From Chloroflexota bacterium (GTDB taxonomy: Bacteria; Chloroflexota; Dehalococcoidia; Lucifugimonadales; UBA3495): a stretch of 64,000 nucleotides of DNA. Within the stretch, counting starts at the first letter, position 1, and each line of letters starts with the position of its first letter. The notes beneath the pieces are model-generated. The model saw nothing but the letters and a program-made list of their open reading frames with translations, was not told the DNA's origin and did not search any database. This document shows positions 31,605 to 39,472 of the stretch, one piece after another. A program made the translations under genes and the position numbers. The stretch is from positions 104,972 through 168,971 of the forward strand of contig JAPPMU010000049.1 in NCBI GenBank assembly GCA_028873965.1, in the 5' to 3' direction.

Positions 31605-31937
31605 ATGATATTTGATGTAACGAAGCGGTTTCTGAGGGATGTGCTGTTACCAACCGTAATTGCCGTAGTTCTGTCAACGGTGGTTATAACAATCACTGCT
31701 CTAGCGTTTGTAGGGATTACTGTAATCGTTTTGCTGATGGTACAAAAACTGTCGCCGACGGCCTTGCCTTACATTGCTGCCATTCCGGCTGCCATGATCG
31801 GAGCGATCATAATAATTACCCCATATATGTTGATGCGTATAAAGTGGAAATCCGAGAGCTGGAAAGACGCTATGATACGAGGGTACGTACCGTGGAGCGC
31901 ATTATCCATGGGTATTTACGCACTCTTTTCGTTTTGA
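31605..31937 (+). CDS. Small three-helix membrane protein
   Basis: 110 residues. Three hydrophobic segments: LPTVIAVVLSTVVITITALA, FVGITVIVLLMVQ, and YIAAIPAAMIGAIIIITPYM, with a final basic-aromatic tail. GAGGAGGTGC lies a suitable distance before the ATG. A small transport or holin-like role is imaginable, but no motif supports it. Confidence 0.6.
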   Translation: MIFDVTKRFLRDVLLPTVIAVVLSTVVITITALAFVGITVIVLLMVQKLSPTALPYIAAIPAAMIGAIIIITPYMLMRIKWKSESWKDAMIRGYVPWSALSMGIYALFSF

Positions 31938-31981
31938 CGCCATCACAGCCGGCGACGAAGCTTCGCAAAGGAGCGAACACA

Positions 31982-32122
31982 ATGGTGAGCCGGATACGTG
32001 AGATCATCTCGGGCGATGATTTCACAGCATGGGTAAGGGCTTTTATCCCGATCGCCCTCATCGTACTCCTGGCGATTGCCTTTGTGACGGTTTCGCTGGT
32101 CAGGGGCGGCATCGGCCAGTGA
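31982..32122 (+). CDS. 46-residue single-helix membrane peptide
   Basis: MVSRIREIISGDDFTAWVRA, then the helix FIPIALIVLLAIAFVTVSLV and RGGIGQ. AAAGGAG is upstream of the ATG. Homologous by eye to the peptide at 30845-30976 and, like it, followed at once by a copy of the MmeI-like gene's 3' end. Confidence 0.6.
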   Translation: MVSRIREIISGDDFTAWVRAFIPIALIVLLAIAFVTVSLVRGGIGQ

Positions 32123-32175
32123 GCAAGGAGAATGGGCCGGGGCATCCAGCCGTCTCTGGAGGGTTCGCACGGGTC

Positions 32176-32292
32176 CGGCGGCCGACGTGGCTGGACAACG
32201 TCCACGCTCGGCCCGACGCGGCGGTGTCCGACGCCTACGGGTGGCCGGCGGACCTGGCGGAGGGGGAGATACTGGAGCGGGCGGTGGAATAG
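32176..32292 (+). pseudogene. Third copy of the MmeI-like gene's 3' end
   Basis: RRPTWLDNVHARPDAAVSDA, then YGWPADLAEGEILERAVE and stop. It lacks the last LLALNLERA of the other copies. With the copies at 30985 and in the intact gene this makes three ends in 2 kb. Confidence 0.85.
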
Positions 32293-32378
32293 GGTTAAGC
32301 GCGTTTTGACGGTGCCCGATCTCTGATGCTAACGTAAGGACATCCGCAGACAATGTCGTGCCGTCCAACGAGGGAAAA

Positions 32379-32627
32379 ATGATGAGCACCGAGGACAAAA
32401 TCGAGCGCATGCTGGAATACCGGGACTTGGCCTCACAGATGCGGCGGCAAGTAGCATCGTTGACGCAGCAATATCCAGACCAATGGGCTGCCATGGTACC
32501 TGGTGGAGAACTGTTCGTAGCCGGCACTATGGACGAACTCTTGACGGTTTTGGACGAGAAGGGCCTGCGGCACGGAAACGTCGCCATTGAGTTTTTAGAC
32601 TCCGATCCAACGTCCTTGATACTGTGA
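32379..32627 (+). CDS. DUF5678-like protease partner (cassette 4)
   Basis: 82 residues from ATGATG with GAGGGA upstream. QQYPDQWAAMVPGGELFVAG, then TMDELLTVLDEKGLRHGNVA and IEFLDSD fits the DUF5678 pattern (P..WVA...G..V..G.....L...L...G). This partner differs from the KIRP/GDYEIG type in the other cassettes, yet the gene order and the overlap with a protease start (GTGA) are the same. Confidence 0.72.
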   Translation: MMSTEDKIERMLEYRDLASQMRRQVASLTQQYPDQWAAMVPGGELFVAGTMDELLTVLDEKGLRHGNVAIEFLDSDPTSLIL

Positions 32628-33073
32628 TTCGAGGAGAATTTGGATACACAGGGCAGCCCGTTGTTGAAGGTTACCTGACGCTGCCCCGGTTCGGTATAAC
32701 CAGGGATCTAACCTTCCTGGTTGATACCGGAGCTAATGCGACCTGCATCCACCCTCGGGACGGCATACCCGCCGCAATCCCCTTCGACCAACTGGAAAAC
32801 CCCGTCGCCTCCTATGGTGTGGGCGGTCCGGCGACATATTTCAGGGAGCGCGCCATCCTGGAGTTCGTGGACGGCGACGCCAGAGAAATTCGCAGCTACG
32901 AGGTCGCCGTCCTCATCGCAACGCCGGCCGCAGACCCGATGCACGGTATTAACCGACTTCCTTCCCTGCTGGGCCGGGACATCATCGACCGCTGGCGCAT
33001 GGTGTACGACCGCACGGAGGGTATCCTCGAATTCACGGTGAGGAGCGCGGATGTGGTCCCGGGCGGCGAGTGA
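32624..33073 (+). CDS. Clan AA aspartic protease (cassette 4)
   Basis: 149 residues. LTFLVDTGANATCIHPRDG holds the catalytic Asp and DTGA; LPSLLGRDIIDRWRMVYDRT is the second hydrophobic-glycine element (LLGRDI), closer to retroviral pepsins and to the cyanobacterial group than to cassettes 1-3. Starts with GTG inside the partner's stop. No membrane anchor. Confidence 0.85.
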   Translation: MIRGEFGYTGQPVVEGYLTLPRFGITRDLTFLVDTGANATCIHPRDGIPAAIPFDQLENPVASYGVGGPATYFRERAILEFVDGDAREIRSYEVAVLIATPAADPMHGINRLPSLLGRDIIDRWRMVYDRTEGILEFTVRSADVVPGGE

Positions 33074-33170
33074 TTGGATTGGGAGCATATTGCGGCGATA
33101 TTGCTGACACCGTGGTGTTGACGGCGGGCGCAGCGGGCCGTTAGCCTGTAGTAAATCAAGCGAGACGAGA

Positions 33171-33214
33171 GCCGGTGGACTGACCTGATGGCGGGTCGGG
33201 TCCACCGGCTTTTT
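33171..33214 (+). terminator. Intrinsic terminator
   Basis: GCCGGTGGAC and GTCCACCGGC form a perfect ten-pair stem with a 19-base loop, followed by TTTTT. It should end transcription from the protease cassette and marks the left border of the phage structural module. Confidence 0.8.
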
Positions 33215-33347
33215 GCGTGAGTGGGTGGATGTCGGGCAGACCATCGGGCGCGCCGGCGGGGAGGTCTGGATGACGATGGTGCGGACGATGATGGATGGGG
33301 GAGGCCGGCGGTCGGGTCGGACGGGACGACCGGGACGGCCTGGTCGC

Positions 33348-34214
33348 ATGGCCGGCTGGCGGGCGTCGCGGGGAGCGCCCGACGGACGGGCGGAGCTGCT
33401 GGCAGCGCTGGCCGACTACCGACGGGGCGTCGCCGAGGCTCCGGTGGTGTGCAAGTGGGGAATTGGGGGTCCGTCAGAAGCAGGATTTTCGGGATTTGAA
33501 GGATTATCTGGATTGGCGGGCCGGGTTCGCAACGATGGTGGGTGGGCGGTTGGACTGGCTCAGGACGGGCGGGGCCTGGATTCCTGCTTGCGCAGGAATG
33601 GCGGGTTTGGGGGACATGACGGGTTTGGCCGCCATGATGGCTTCGGGGAGGATGACAGGCTTGAGCGCCGTGACGGGTTTGAGCGCGATGGCTGGTCTGT
33701 CGAGGAGGCCGGGGCCGGCTCGCTGGTTTTCGTGGCGTCCACGGGGGAGGTGGACCGGCACGGCGATACCGTCGCGCCGGAGGGGTGGCGGCTGGACGCC
33801 TACCGGGACAACCCGGTGGTGCTGTGGGCCCACGACTACGGCGAGCCGGCCATCGGACGGGCGGAGGCGGTGTGGAGCGACGGACGGGCGCTGCGGGCGC
33901 GGCTGGAGTTCGCGCCCACGGAGTTCGCCGGCCAGGTGGAGCGGCTGTACCGCCAGGGCTACCAGCGGGGCGTGTCCGTCGGTTTCCGGCCCCTGCGGTT
34001 CGAGGAGCGGCGGGATCCGGTGAACGGCGCGTTCCTGGGCATCCGGTTCCTGGAGCAGGAGTTGCTGGAGATCTCCGCGGTGCCGGTGCCGGCCAACGGC
34101 GGGGCGCTGCTGGCGGAGGACGCCCGCGGTTCCGCAGAGGCGCCGGCGGAAACGGGTCGGGCGCTGGACGAGGTGGTGGGGCTGCTGCGGGGGCTGCGGA
34201 GTTGGCATGGATAA
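33348..34214 (+). CDS. HK97-type prohead protease with repeat-derived insert
   Basis: 288 residues from the ATG that begins MAGWRASRGAPDGRAEL; the open frame runs further upstream. The protease core is SLVFVASTGEVDRHGDTVAP, LWAHDYGEPAIGRAEAVW, RGVSVGFRPLRFEER and FLEQELLEISAVPVPAN, with the catalytic His in WAHD and Ser in GVSVGF, as in the U35/S78 family. Between ELLAALADYRRGVAEAPVVC and the core, about 85 residues come from family A and C repeats and from a GHDGFGRHDGFGEDD-type tandem repeat. Prohead proteases trim scaffold and capsid delta domains; the capsid gene follows. Confidence 0.85.
   Translation: MAGWRASRGAPDGRAELLAALADYRRGVAEAPVVCKWGIGGPSEAGFSGFEGLSGLAGRVRNDGGWAVGLAQDGRGLDSCLRRNGGFGGHDGFGRHDGFGEDDRLERRDGFERDGWSVEEAGAGSLVFVASTGEVDRHGDTVAPEGWRLDAYRDNPVVLWAHDYGEPAIGRAEAVWSDGRALRARLEFAPTEFAGQVERLYRQGYQRGVSVGFRPLRFEERRDPVNGAFLGIRFLEQELLEISAVPVPANGGALLAEDARGSAEAPAETGRALDEVVGLLRGLRSWHG
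33471..33700. repeat. Family A and C fragments inside the prohead protease gene
   Basis: CCGTCAGAAGCAGGATTTTC (A, left arm only), then CTGGATTCCTGCTTGCGCAG and GAATGGCGGG (C core), then degenerate repeats GACGGGTTTG/CATGATGGCTTCGG. All are read through in frame. Confidence 0.85.
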
Positions 34215-34230
34215 ACAGGATGGACGAGGA

Positions 34231-34343
34231 TGTCTGAAGCAGGATTTTCAGGATTTATGTGATTGGCAGGATGGATCCGGTCCGATGGTGGCTGGGCGCC
34301 AATCCCGCCCATCCGCGCAATTCGGCAAATCCTGCTTCTGACG
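34231..34343. repeat. Family A repeat between protease and capsid genes
   Basis: TGTCTGAAGCAGGATTTTCA to AAATCCTGCTTCTGACGAAT. The left arm has TCTGAAGC in place of TCAGAAGC, as does the next copy at 35719, so these two share a recent origin. Confidence 0.92.
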
Positions 34344-34377
34344 AATGGATCGAGATAGAAAAGGAGTTTGCAAAGGT

Positions 34378-35718
34378 ATGACGCTTTCGACTTGGGAACT
34401 GGAAACGATCAAGAACGAGGTTGCGGAGGTGCGCGAGTTTTACCGGCAGCGCATGGACGCGGATCTGCCGCCGCTGCGTGAAGAGCTGGAAAGGCTCAGC
34501 CGGGCCGTGGGCGACCTCACCGAGAAGCAGCGTTCCGGCGAGCGGCAGGCGATGCTGGCGCGCTACGCCGGTGGAGCCGGAAGCGGTGACCGTCCGCGGG
34601 TGCCCTTTGGCAAGTACCAGGGCATGGACGCGCTGGACCTGGCCTGCGTGCGCAGCGTGCTGGCGGCGCAGCAGCGGGAGCCGGGCGACGTGAACCCCCG
34701 GGCGCTGGAGGACTGGCAGGCCAACCTGAAGGCGGCCATGGACAGCACCACCGCCGGCGCCGGCGACGAGCTCGTCGCAACCGGCGAGGCGGCGGCACTG
34801 TGGGCGGACATCAACGTGGATACGCTGGTGGCCGGCCTGTTCACCCGGGTGGACATGCCCACCAACCCCTTCGAGATCCCGCTGCAACTTGGGGACGTGT
34901 CGTGGTATCCCGGGACGGAGAACACGGCGACCACCGAGACAGCGCTGACCACGGGCCGGCAGACGCTTACGGCCTACGAGCTGGTGGCCGAGGTTCCGTG
35001 GTCGCTGACGCTGGAGGAGGACGCGGTGATCGCCATGGCGGCGGAGGTGCGCAGCACGCTGGTGCGCAACGCCGTGGAGGTGATCGACGACGTGCTGCTC
35101 AACGCGGACACCACGGCGCAGAACAACATCAACGCCGACGGCGCGACCATTACCGCCAACACGGCGGGCAAGGCGCACTGGCTGGTGGGTTTCGACGGGC
35201 TGCTGCACCTGCCGCTGGTGGACAACACGGATCAGGGCAACAACCACGCGGCAGCGCCCAGCGCCGACATGTTCAACGAGGCGCGGGGTCTGCTGGGCAA
35301 GTACGGTGTGCGGCCGTCGGAGCTGGCCTACGTCGCCGACGTGGGCACCTACATCAAGTCGCTGGGCATCGGCGAGTTCCGCACGCTGGACAAGCTGGGC
35401 CCGCAGGCGACGCTGCTCAACGGGCAGCTGGCCCAGGTGGACGGCATCCCCGTGATCGTGTCGGAGCAGATGGTCCCATCGGACGCCGACGGCAAGGTGA
35501 CCGACGGCGGCGCCAGCAACACCAAGGGCCGGCTGCTGGCGGTGAACCGGACGCAGTGGCGGCTGGGTTTCCGGCGGGAGCTGATGATCGAGACCACCCG
35601 GGACATCCAGAAGCGGCAGAACATCATGGTGGTCAGCATGCGCCTGGCCTTCATGGAGCGGACGGGAGCGCGGGCGTCGGCCACGCACACGGCGTTGCAG
35701 TACAACATCACGGTGTAG
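34378..35718 (+). CDS. HK97-fold major capsid protein
   Basis: 446 residues. An N-terminal coiled-coil delta-like domain (REEL ERLSRAVGDLTEKQRS region) is followed by the capsid body: TAGAGDELVATGEAAALWAD, VPWSLTLEEDAVIAMAAEVR, NAVEVIDDVLLNADTTAQNN and GIPVIVSEQMVPSDADGKVT, then NRTQWRLGFRRELMIETTRD. These are phage capsid (HK97 gp5-like) hallmarks. The ATG with AAAGG upstream is chosen; the frame begins earlier in the repeat. Its protease lies upstream and connector downstream. Confidence 0.9.
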   Translation: MTLSTWELETIKNEVAEVREFYRQRMDADLPPLREELERLSRAVGDLTEKQRSGERQAMLARYAGGAGSGDRPRVPFGKYQGMDALDLACVRSVLAAQQREPGDVNPRALEDWQANLKAAMDSTTAGAGDELVATGEAAALWADINVDTLVAGLFTRVDMPTNPFEIPLQLGDVSWYPGTENTATTETALTTGRQTLTAYELVAEVPWSLTLEEDAVIAMAAEVRSTLVRNAVEVIDDVLLNADTTAQNNINADGATITANTAGKAHWLVGFDGLLHLPLVDNTDQGNNHAAAPSADMFNEARGLLGKYGVRPSELAYVADVGTYIKSLGIGEFRTLDKLGPQATLLNGQLAQVDGIPVIVSEQMVPSDADGKVTDGGASNTKGRLLAVNRTQWRLGFRRELMIETTRDIQKRQNIMVVSMRLAFMERTGARASATHTALQYNITV

Positions 35719-35830
35719 TCGTCTGAAGCAGGATTTGCCGGATTTGAGGATTAGCAGGATTGGCATGGTTTCGCCACTGAAGGGCCGCAATCCTGCCAAT
35801 CCCGAAATCCCGGTAATCCTGCTTCAGACA
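35719..35830. repeat. Family A repeat between capsid and connector genes
   Basis: GTCTGAAGCAGGATTTGCCG to AATCCTGCTTCAGAC, abutting the capsid stop codon on one side and the GGGAGG of the next gene on the other. The arms match over 17 bases. Confidence 0.93.
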
Positions 35831-35842
35831 ATGGGAGGAAGG

Positions 35843-36694
35843 ATGCCCAACGCTTACGGTGACCTGACCACGCTGAAATCGGCGGCGTTTCTGAACGCGC
35901 CGGACGACGGACAGGACGAACGGTTGCTGGGGATGCTGGAAACGGCGTCCCGCTGGATCGACGGCTACTGCGACCGGCACTTCTTTACGTCCACGGGAGA
36001 GCGTCGGTTCGACGGGACCGGGCGGGTGGTGCTGGCGGTGACTGACCTGGTGTCCGCCGACGAGGTGCGGGTGCGCCAGGGTTCCACGGGCCGTTGGATC
36101 GGCTGGAACTCCGGGGACTGGCTGGCCTACCCGCTGAACGCCGCGCCCACGGAGCCGGATAGGCGGCCCTACACCCGCATCGTGGTCACGGCCGGCGGCC
36201 GCCGGTTTCCGCTGAGCCGGGGCGGCGTGATCATCGCCGGCCTGTGGGGTTACGGCGACGTGCGCGAGGACACGGGTCTGCAGGTGTCGGGCGCGGAGGC
36301 GGCGGCTGGCGACGTTGAGATCACGGTGGCCGCGTCCGGCGACGTTTCCGCGCCATTGTCGGCCGGCCACACGGTGCGGATCGGCGACGAGCAGATGTAC
36401 GTGACAGTAGTGTCCGACGACGGGCAGGGTACGATAACGCTTGCGGTGCAGCGGGGCGTCAACGGCACGACGCCGGCCACGCACGCTACAAACTCGGGAG
36501 TGTCGGTGTATCGCTATCCGTCGGCGGTCACCGAAGCCTGCCTGCAGCAGGCCGCCCTCTGGTGGAGGGAGAGGCTTGGGGCGCCTTTCTTGACGCCGGA
36601 GAGCGACGGCCGGGGAGATGCGGGCGACGTCTCCCCGGCGGTTCGGACGCTGCTTAAGCCCTACCGACGGCGGGCCGCCGCCCTGGGGGTATAG
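35843..36694 (+). CDS. Phage head-tail connector-like protein
   Basis: 283 residues. The N-terminus DLTTLKSAAFLNAPDDGQDE, RLLGMLETASRWIDGYCDRH is the helical gp6/gp15-like adaptor start; the middle is beta-rich and carries QMYVTVVSDDGQGTITLAVQ, RGVNGTTPATHA, an insertion of fibre-like type; the end has VTEACLQQAALWWRERLGAP. GGGAGGAAGG gives the ribosome site. Connector proteins join the portal to the tail; no portal gene is present here. Confidence 0.75.
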   Translation: MPNAYGDLTTLKSAAFLNAPDDGQDERLLGMLETASRWIDGYCDRHFFTSTGERRFDGTGRVVLAVTDLVSADEVRVRQGSTGRWIGWNSGDWLAYPLNAAPTEPDRRPYTRIVVTAGGRRFPLSRGGVIIAGLWGYGDVREDTGLQVSGAEAAAGDVEITVAASGDVSAPLSAGHTVRIGDEQMYVTVVSDDGQGTITLAVQRGVNGTTPATHATNSGVSVYRYPSAVTEACLQQAALWWRERLGAPFLTPESDGRGDAGDVSPAVRTLLKPYRRRAAALGV

Positions 36695-36696
36695 CG

Positions 36697-37122
36697 ATGA
36701 CCGGCTATGCCAGCACGGGTCGCAGCCACGTGGCCGTGGAGGACGCCGGCGGAGCGATGCGTGACCTGTCGCCCTGGGTGGAACGGGTCGGGCCGTTGGG
36801 ACGGGAACTGGGCGCGCGGGACGCGGCCGGCGTGAACGACAGCGTGCCGCGCACGACGGCGGGGCCGGAGATCGCCCAGGAGTTCACCCTGTCGGGGAGG
36901 TGGGACGACACGCCGGGCATCGGCCCGGACGCCGTGCTGTCGGGCATTGTCGGCCGGACGGTTGCGGTGGAATACGGGCCGGCGGGCAACGGGCCGGGCC
37001 AGCGTCGGGTGTCGGGCCGGTTCGTGTGTCTGGCCTACCGGATCAGCAGCGCGGCCGGCGAGCGGGTGCGGTTCGAGGCGCGCTTCCGGCAGGACGGGCC
37101 GGCGGCGCTGGGGACGTGGTGA
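36697..37122 (+). CDS. Phage tail tube-like protein
   Basis: 141 residues. MTGYASTGRSHVAVEDAGGA, then LGARDAAGVNDSVPRTTAGP, EFTLSGRWDDTPGIG and VSGRFVCLAYRISSAAGERV form a small beta protein like tail tube or head completion proteins. It starts two bases after the connector's stop. The call rests on neighbours and the G.WDDT-type strand. Confidence 0.6.
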   Translation: MTGYASTGRSHVAVEDAGGAMRDLSPWVERVGPLGRELGARDAAGVNDSVPRTTAGPEIAQEFTLSGRWDDTPGIGPDAVLSGIVGRTVAVEYGPAGNGPGQRRVSGRFVCLAYRISSAAGERVRFEARFRQDGPAALGTW

Positions 37123-37131
37123 CGGAGCGGG

Positions 37132-37365
37132 CTACAGCTCCCGGCGGAGGAAATTGGACACCTGTTCGCTCAGTTCATCCATCCTCTGGCGCAGGACCTG
37201 GAGTTCCGCTTCTTGTTCAGCGACCCGCTTTTCGAGATGTTCGATCCGCACTTCCTGGTTGCTGAGACGTTCACGAATGCCCTGGGTGGCAAGACCGGGA
37301 TTGAGCACGAGCCGCCACCAATGCAGGACGTATTTTGCGGTAGAAAGCATCATTAACCTTTCCAT
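37132..37365 (-). CDS. Small coiled-coil protein
   Basis: 77 residues: a short N-terminal amphipathic segment (AKYVLHWWRLVLNPGLATQG) then a long coil LSNQEVRIEHLEKRVAEQEA ELQVLRQ. Convergent with the phage tail gene. A more upstream start is possible. Unknown function; the type resembles the coiled-coil genes at 37452 and 48310. Confidence 0.55.
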   Translation of the reverse strand: MERLMMLSTAKYVLHWWRLVLNPGLATQGIRERLSNQEVRIEHLEKRVAEQEAELQVLRQRMDELSEQVSNFLRREL

Positions 37366-37451
37366 TACTGTGGGCCGACACTGAGGACCGGCAAATATCG
37401 GCGTATTGGGAAATTGGCAAACCGACCAGCGAAAAGACGCCGCGGGTGGGA

Positions 37452-37826
37452 TCAATCGGCCGCAACTTCTTCGGGAGTAATGACGACGCGGCCGGCGTCG
37501 TCATGGCGGTGGCGCATGAGCAGGTCCATGCGCTCGTGCAGGGATACCAGCAATCCCCGTATCTCGGCAACCTGTTCGCGTAGGTTTGCCATCTGCTCCT
37601 CCAGTCTCTCGATGCGGGCGGTGAGGCTGCCATTCACCTCGCTAATGCGGGCGGTGAGGCTGGCGTTCATTTCCCGCATTTGCTGGCCGAGGCTGTTGAC
37701 TTCACCCTCCAGCCGGCCGATAGCACGGGACTGCCGGTAAAGGACGCCGAGGATGGCGATCAATAGCAGGACGATAAAGCCCAGAAAGCCGAAGAGGTAG
37801 TAATCCGCTTGGGTAATCAACGTCAT
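37452..37826 (-). CDS. Membrane-anchored coiled-coil protein
   Basis: 124 residues. One N-terminal transmembrane helix (YLFGFLGFIVLLLIAILGVL), then a coiled coil containing near-repeats NASLTARISE VNGSLTARIE, and a short tail RHRHDDAGRVVITPEE. Similar anchored coils with variable tails (48310-48663) occur in the window. Unknown function. Confidence 0.62.
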   Translation of the reverse strand: MTLITQADYYLFGFLGFIVLLLIAILGVLYRQSRAIGRLEGEVNSLGQQMREMNASLTARISEVNGSLTARIERLEEQMANLREQVAEIRGLLVSLHERMDLLMRHRHDDAGRVVITPEEVAAD

Positions 37827-37898
37827 AACCCCGTGGGTCAGAGGATGGCGACACAACTATGGCGCAGGAACCCGAAGGAGTCAACGATAGCTCCGATC

Positions 37899-38627
37899 CT
37901 AAATTTCCAGCAGGGCCAGAGCCCGTTGGACGAAGTCCTGCACCAGGGGCAGGCCCCGGGCGACGTCGTCGGGTTCCATGAAGTCGTGGGTGGCGTTGGC
38001 GTGAAACTGCTGGACGGCGAAGAAGCCGGCGATGACGGCGTGGTCGCCGGCGGCGAGGCGGTCGGCGGCGGCTTTCACCGCCCGGTGGCCATCGCTGGGC
38101 CAACCGCGCTCACGGGCCACGGCCGTTACGGCGTGAACGGCCGCCTGCCAAAGCCGGTCCGAGCCGGCGGTAAGGTTCCCCGCAGCGAACTCCGCCTCGG
38201 CAGACCGCAACGAGTCTCGCGCCGCACCGGCGTGCTCCTGGGAAGACTGGGGAACAACCTGCCCGTACCCGTCCAGCAGGGCGAGCATACGATCGACGAA
38301 TTCGCGCATCAGGCGGCAGTAGTCGGCCAGCTGGTGGCGCTCCACGAAGCCTTCATTGAACCTGGCGCGAAACTGCTGGGCCACGGCAAACTGGTGGCGC
38401 AGGTGGTGGTCGCTGGCCTCGCTGGCCAGGCGTTCGGCATTGGTTCTCAAATCCTGCAGGTCGCCGGTGGGCCAGCCGCGTGCATCCGACACCGCGGTCA
38501 GGGCGTGGGCTGCGGCTTCCCACAGGTTGTCGTAGGCCAGCAGCGGCTCCTCATCCTCGAAATGCCGGTCGGCGGCTTCAAAGAAAGCCTGGGTGGTCTG
38601 GGCGGTGGTACGGGCAATCATCGGCAC
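37899..38627 (-). CDS. Duplicated PaREP1/HEPN-like helical protein
   Basis: 242 residues made of two similar halves: FFEAADRHFEDEEPLLAYDN, LWEAAAHALTAV, RGWPTGD against SLRSAEAEFAAGNLTAGSDR, LWQAAVHAVTAV, RGWPSDG, each continuing with RF.EGFV/ HATHDFMEP. The repeat unit is about 115 residues and resembles the PaREP1/DUF5618-like all-helical domain, a HEPN relative. No R-x4-6-H ribonuclease motif is evident. Function unknown. Confidence 0.68.
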   Translation of the reverse strand: MPMIARTTAQTTQAFFEAADRHFEDEEPLLAYDNLWEAAAHALTAVSDARGWPTGDLQDLRTNAERLASEASDHHLRHQFAVAQQFRARFNEGFVERHQLADYCRLMREFVDRMLALLDGYGQVVPQSSQEHAGAARDSLRSAEAEFAAGNLTAGSDRLWQAAVHAVTAVARERGWPSDGHRAVKAAADRLAAGDHAVIAGFFAVQQFHANATHDFMEPDDVARGLPLVQDFVQRALALLEI

Positions 38628-38678
38628 GTGCTCCGGACTGTGACGGGCGATCCTCTCAGACGCGCCCAGGGCGGGAAT

Positions 38679-39344
38679 CTAATCCATTTTGGTGAAGGTA
38701 CCGCCGGTGCGGGAGGCGATGGTCTGGAGGGCGCCGGTGTCGACGTCCGGGCTGAGGGCCACGGTATCGATGGGAACGTCGGACCGGGCCAGCGCCTCAA
38801 CCGTCGCCTCATCGAGTTCCTCTATGGGTATGGCCTTGCCGTCGGTCATCAGCACGTACCGCTGGTCGTGGCAGGAGGTATCGCCCAGGTCCATGAGCCT
38901 GGCGTCGTCGCCAAGGCGCAGCGTAGGCCGGTCGGGCACGGAAACCATAGTGCTTCCGTCGTCAGTGCGAGACAGAGCCAGGGCTCCACTGGCCGGCACG
39001 GCGACGCCCCCGGTAACCGAGGCCGGAGCCGGGGCCGCGGTCGCTGCGGGCTCGCTTCCGCCGTTGTCACGCTCGGCGCCGCCGGACCGCTCGGGTTCGT
39101 CAAGGAGGAGCCATGCCAGGAGGCCCAGGAGCAGGAGCAGCAGAAGCAGCAACAGGAGCAGGAGCCACGGCCAGATCCTGCGCCGTTCGCCGTCGCCGCG
39201 AACGCGCTGGCGGGTCGGTTGGATCCGGACCACATGGGGACGCCCGAAGCGAGGGCCCCGGCTCCACTGCCATGGCCACCGCCAGCCTCGGCGCCGCCGT
39301 CGCGGATCCTCGTCGACGCTGTAGCTGATCCAATGCCTGGCCAT
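38679..39344 (-). CDS. Membrane protein with von Willebrand A-like C-terminus
   Basis: 221 residues. Basic N-terminus, a very long leucine-rich helix (WPWLLLLLLLLLLLLLGLLA), an extracellular Ser/Ala-rich linker, then a fragment of a VWA domain: LARSDVPIDTVALSPDVDTG, ALQTIASRTGGTF. The MIDAS motif (DxSxS) is missing, so the domain is truncated or only a partial fold. It lies with three other minus-strand genes inside the phage block and is unrelated to phage functions. Confidence 0.6.
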   Translation of the reverse strand: MARHWISYSVDEDPRRRRRGWRWPWQWSRGPRFGRPHVVRIQPTRQRVRGDGERRRIWPWLLLLLLLLLLLLLGLLAWLLLDEPERSGGAERDNGGSEPAATAAPAPASVTGGVAVPASGALALSRTDDGSTMVSVPDRPTLRLGDDARLMDLGDTSCHDQRYVLMTDGKAIPIEELDEATVEALARSDVPIDTVALSPDVDTGALQTIASRTGGTFTKMD

Positions 39345-39472
39345 GGTCTTCGCTCCTTGCGCAGCCCCGATGCTAATCGTTTTCGCGCATTTGCGCCAAT
39401 CCCCCGGCAAAATGCACCAACCACCATTCATTCCACCGGACCGACCGCTCTTTTGGAGGTCCGTAAATACGC

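Noticed and set aside
33213..33347. N-terminal extension of the prohead protease
   Set aside because: It begins in the terminator hairpin and is Gly/Arg-rich low complexity; translation more likely starts at 33348.
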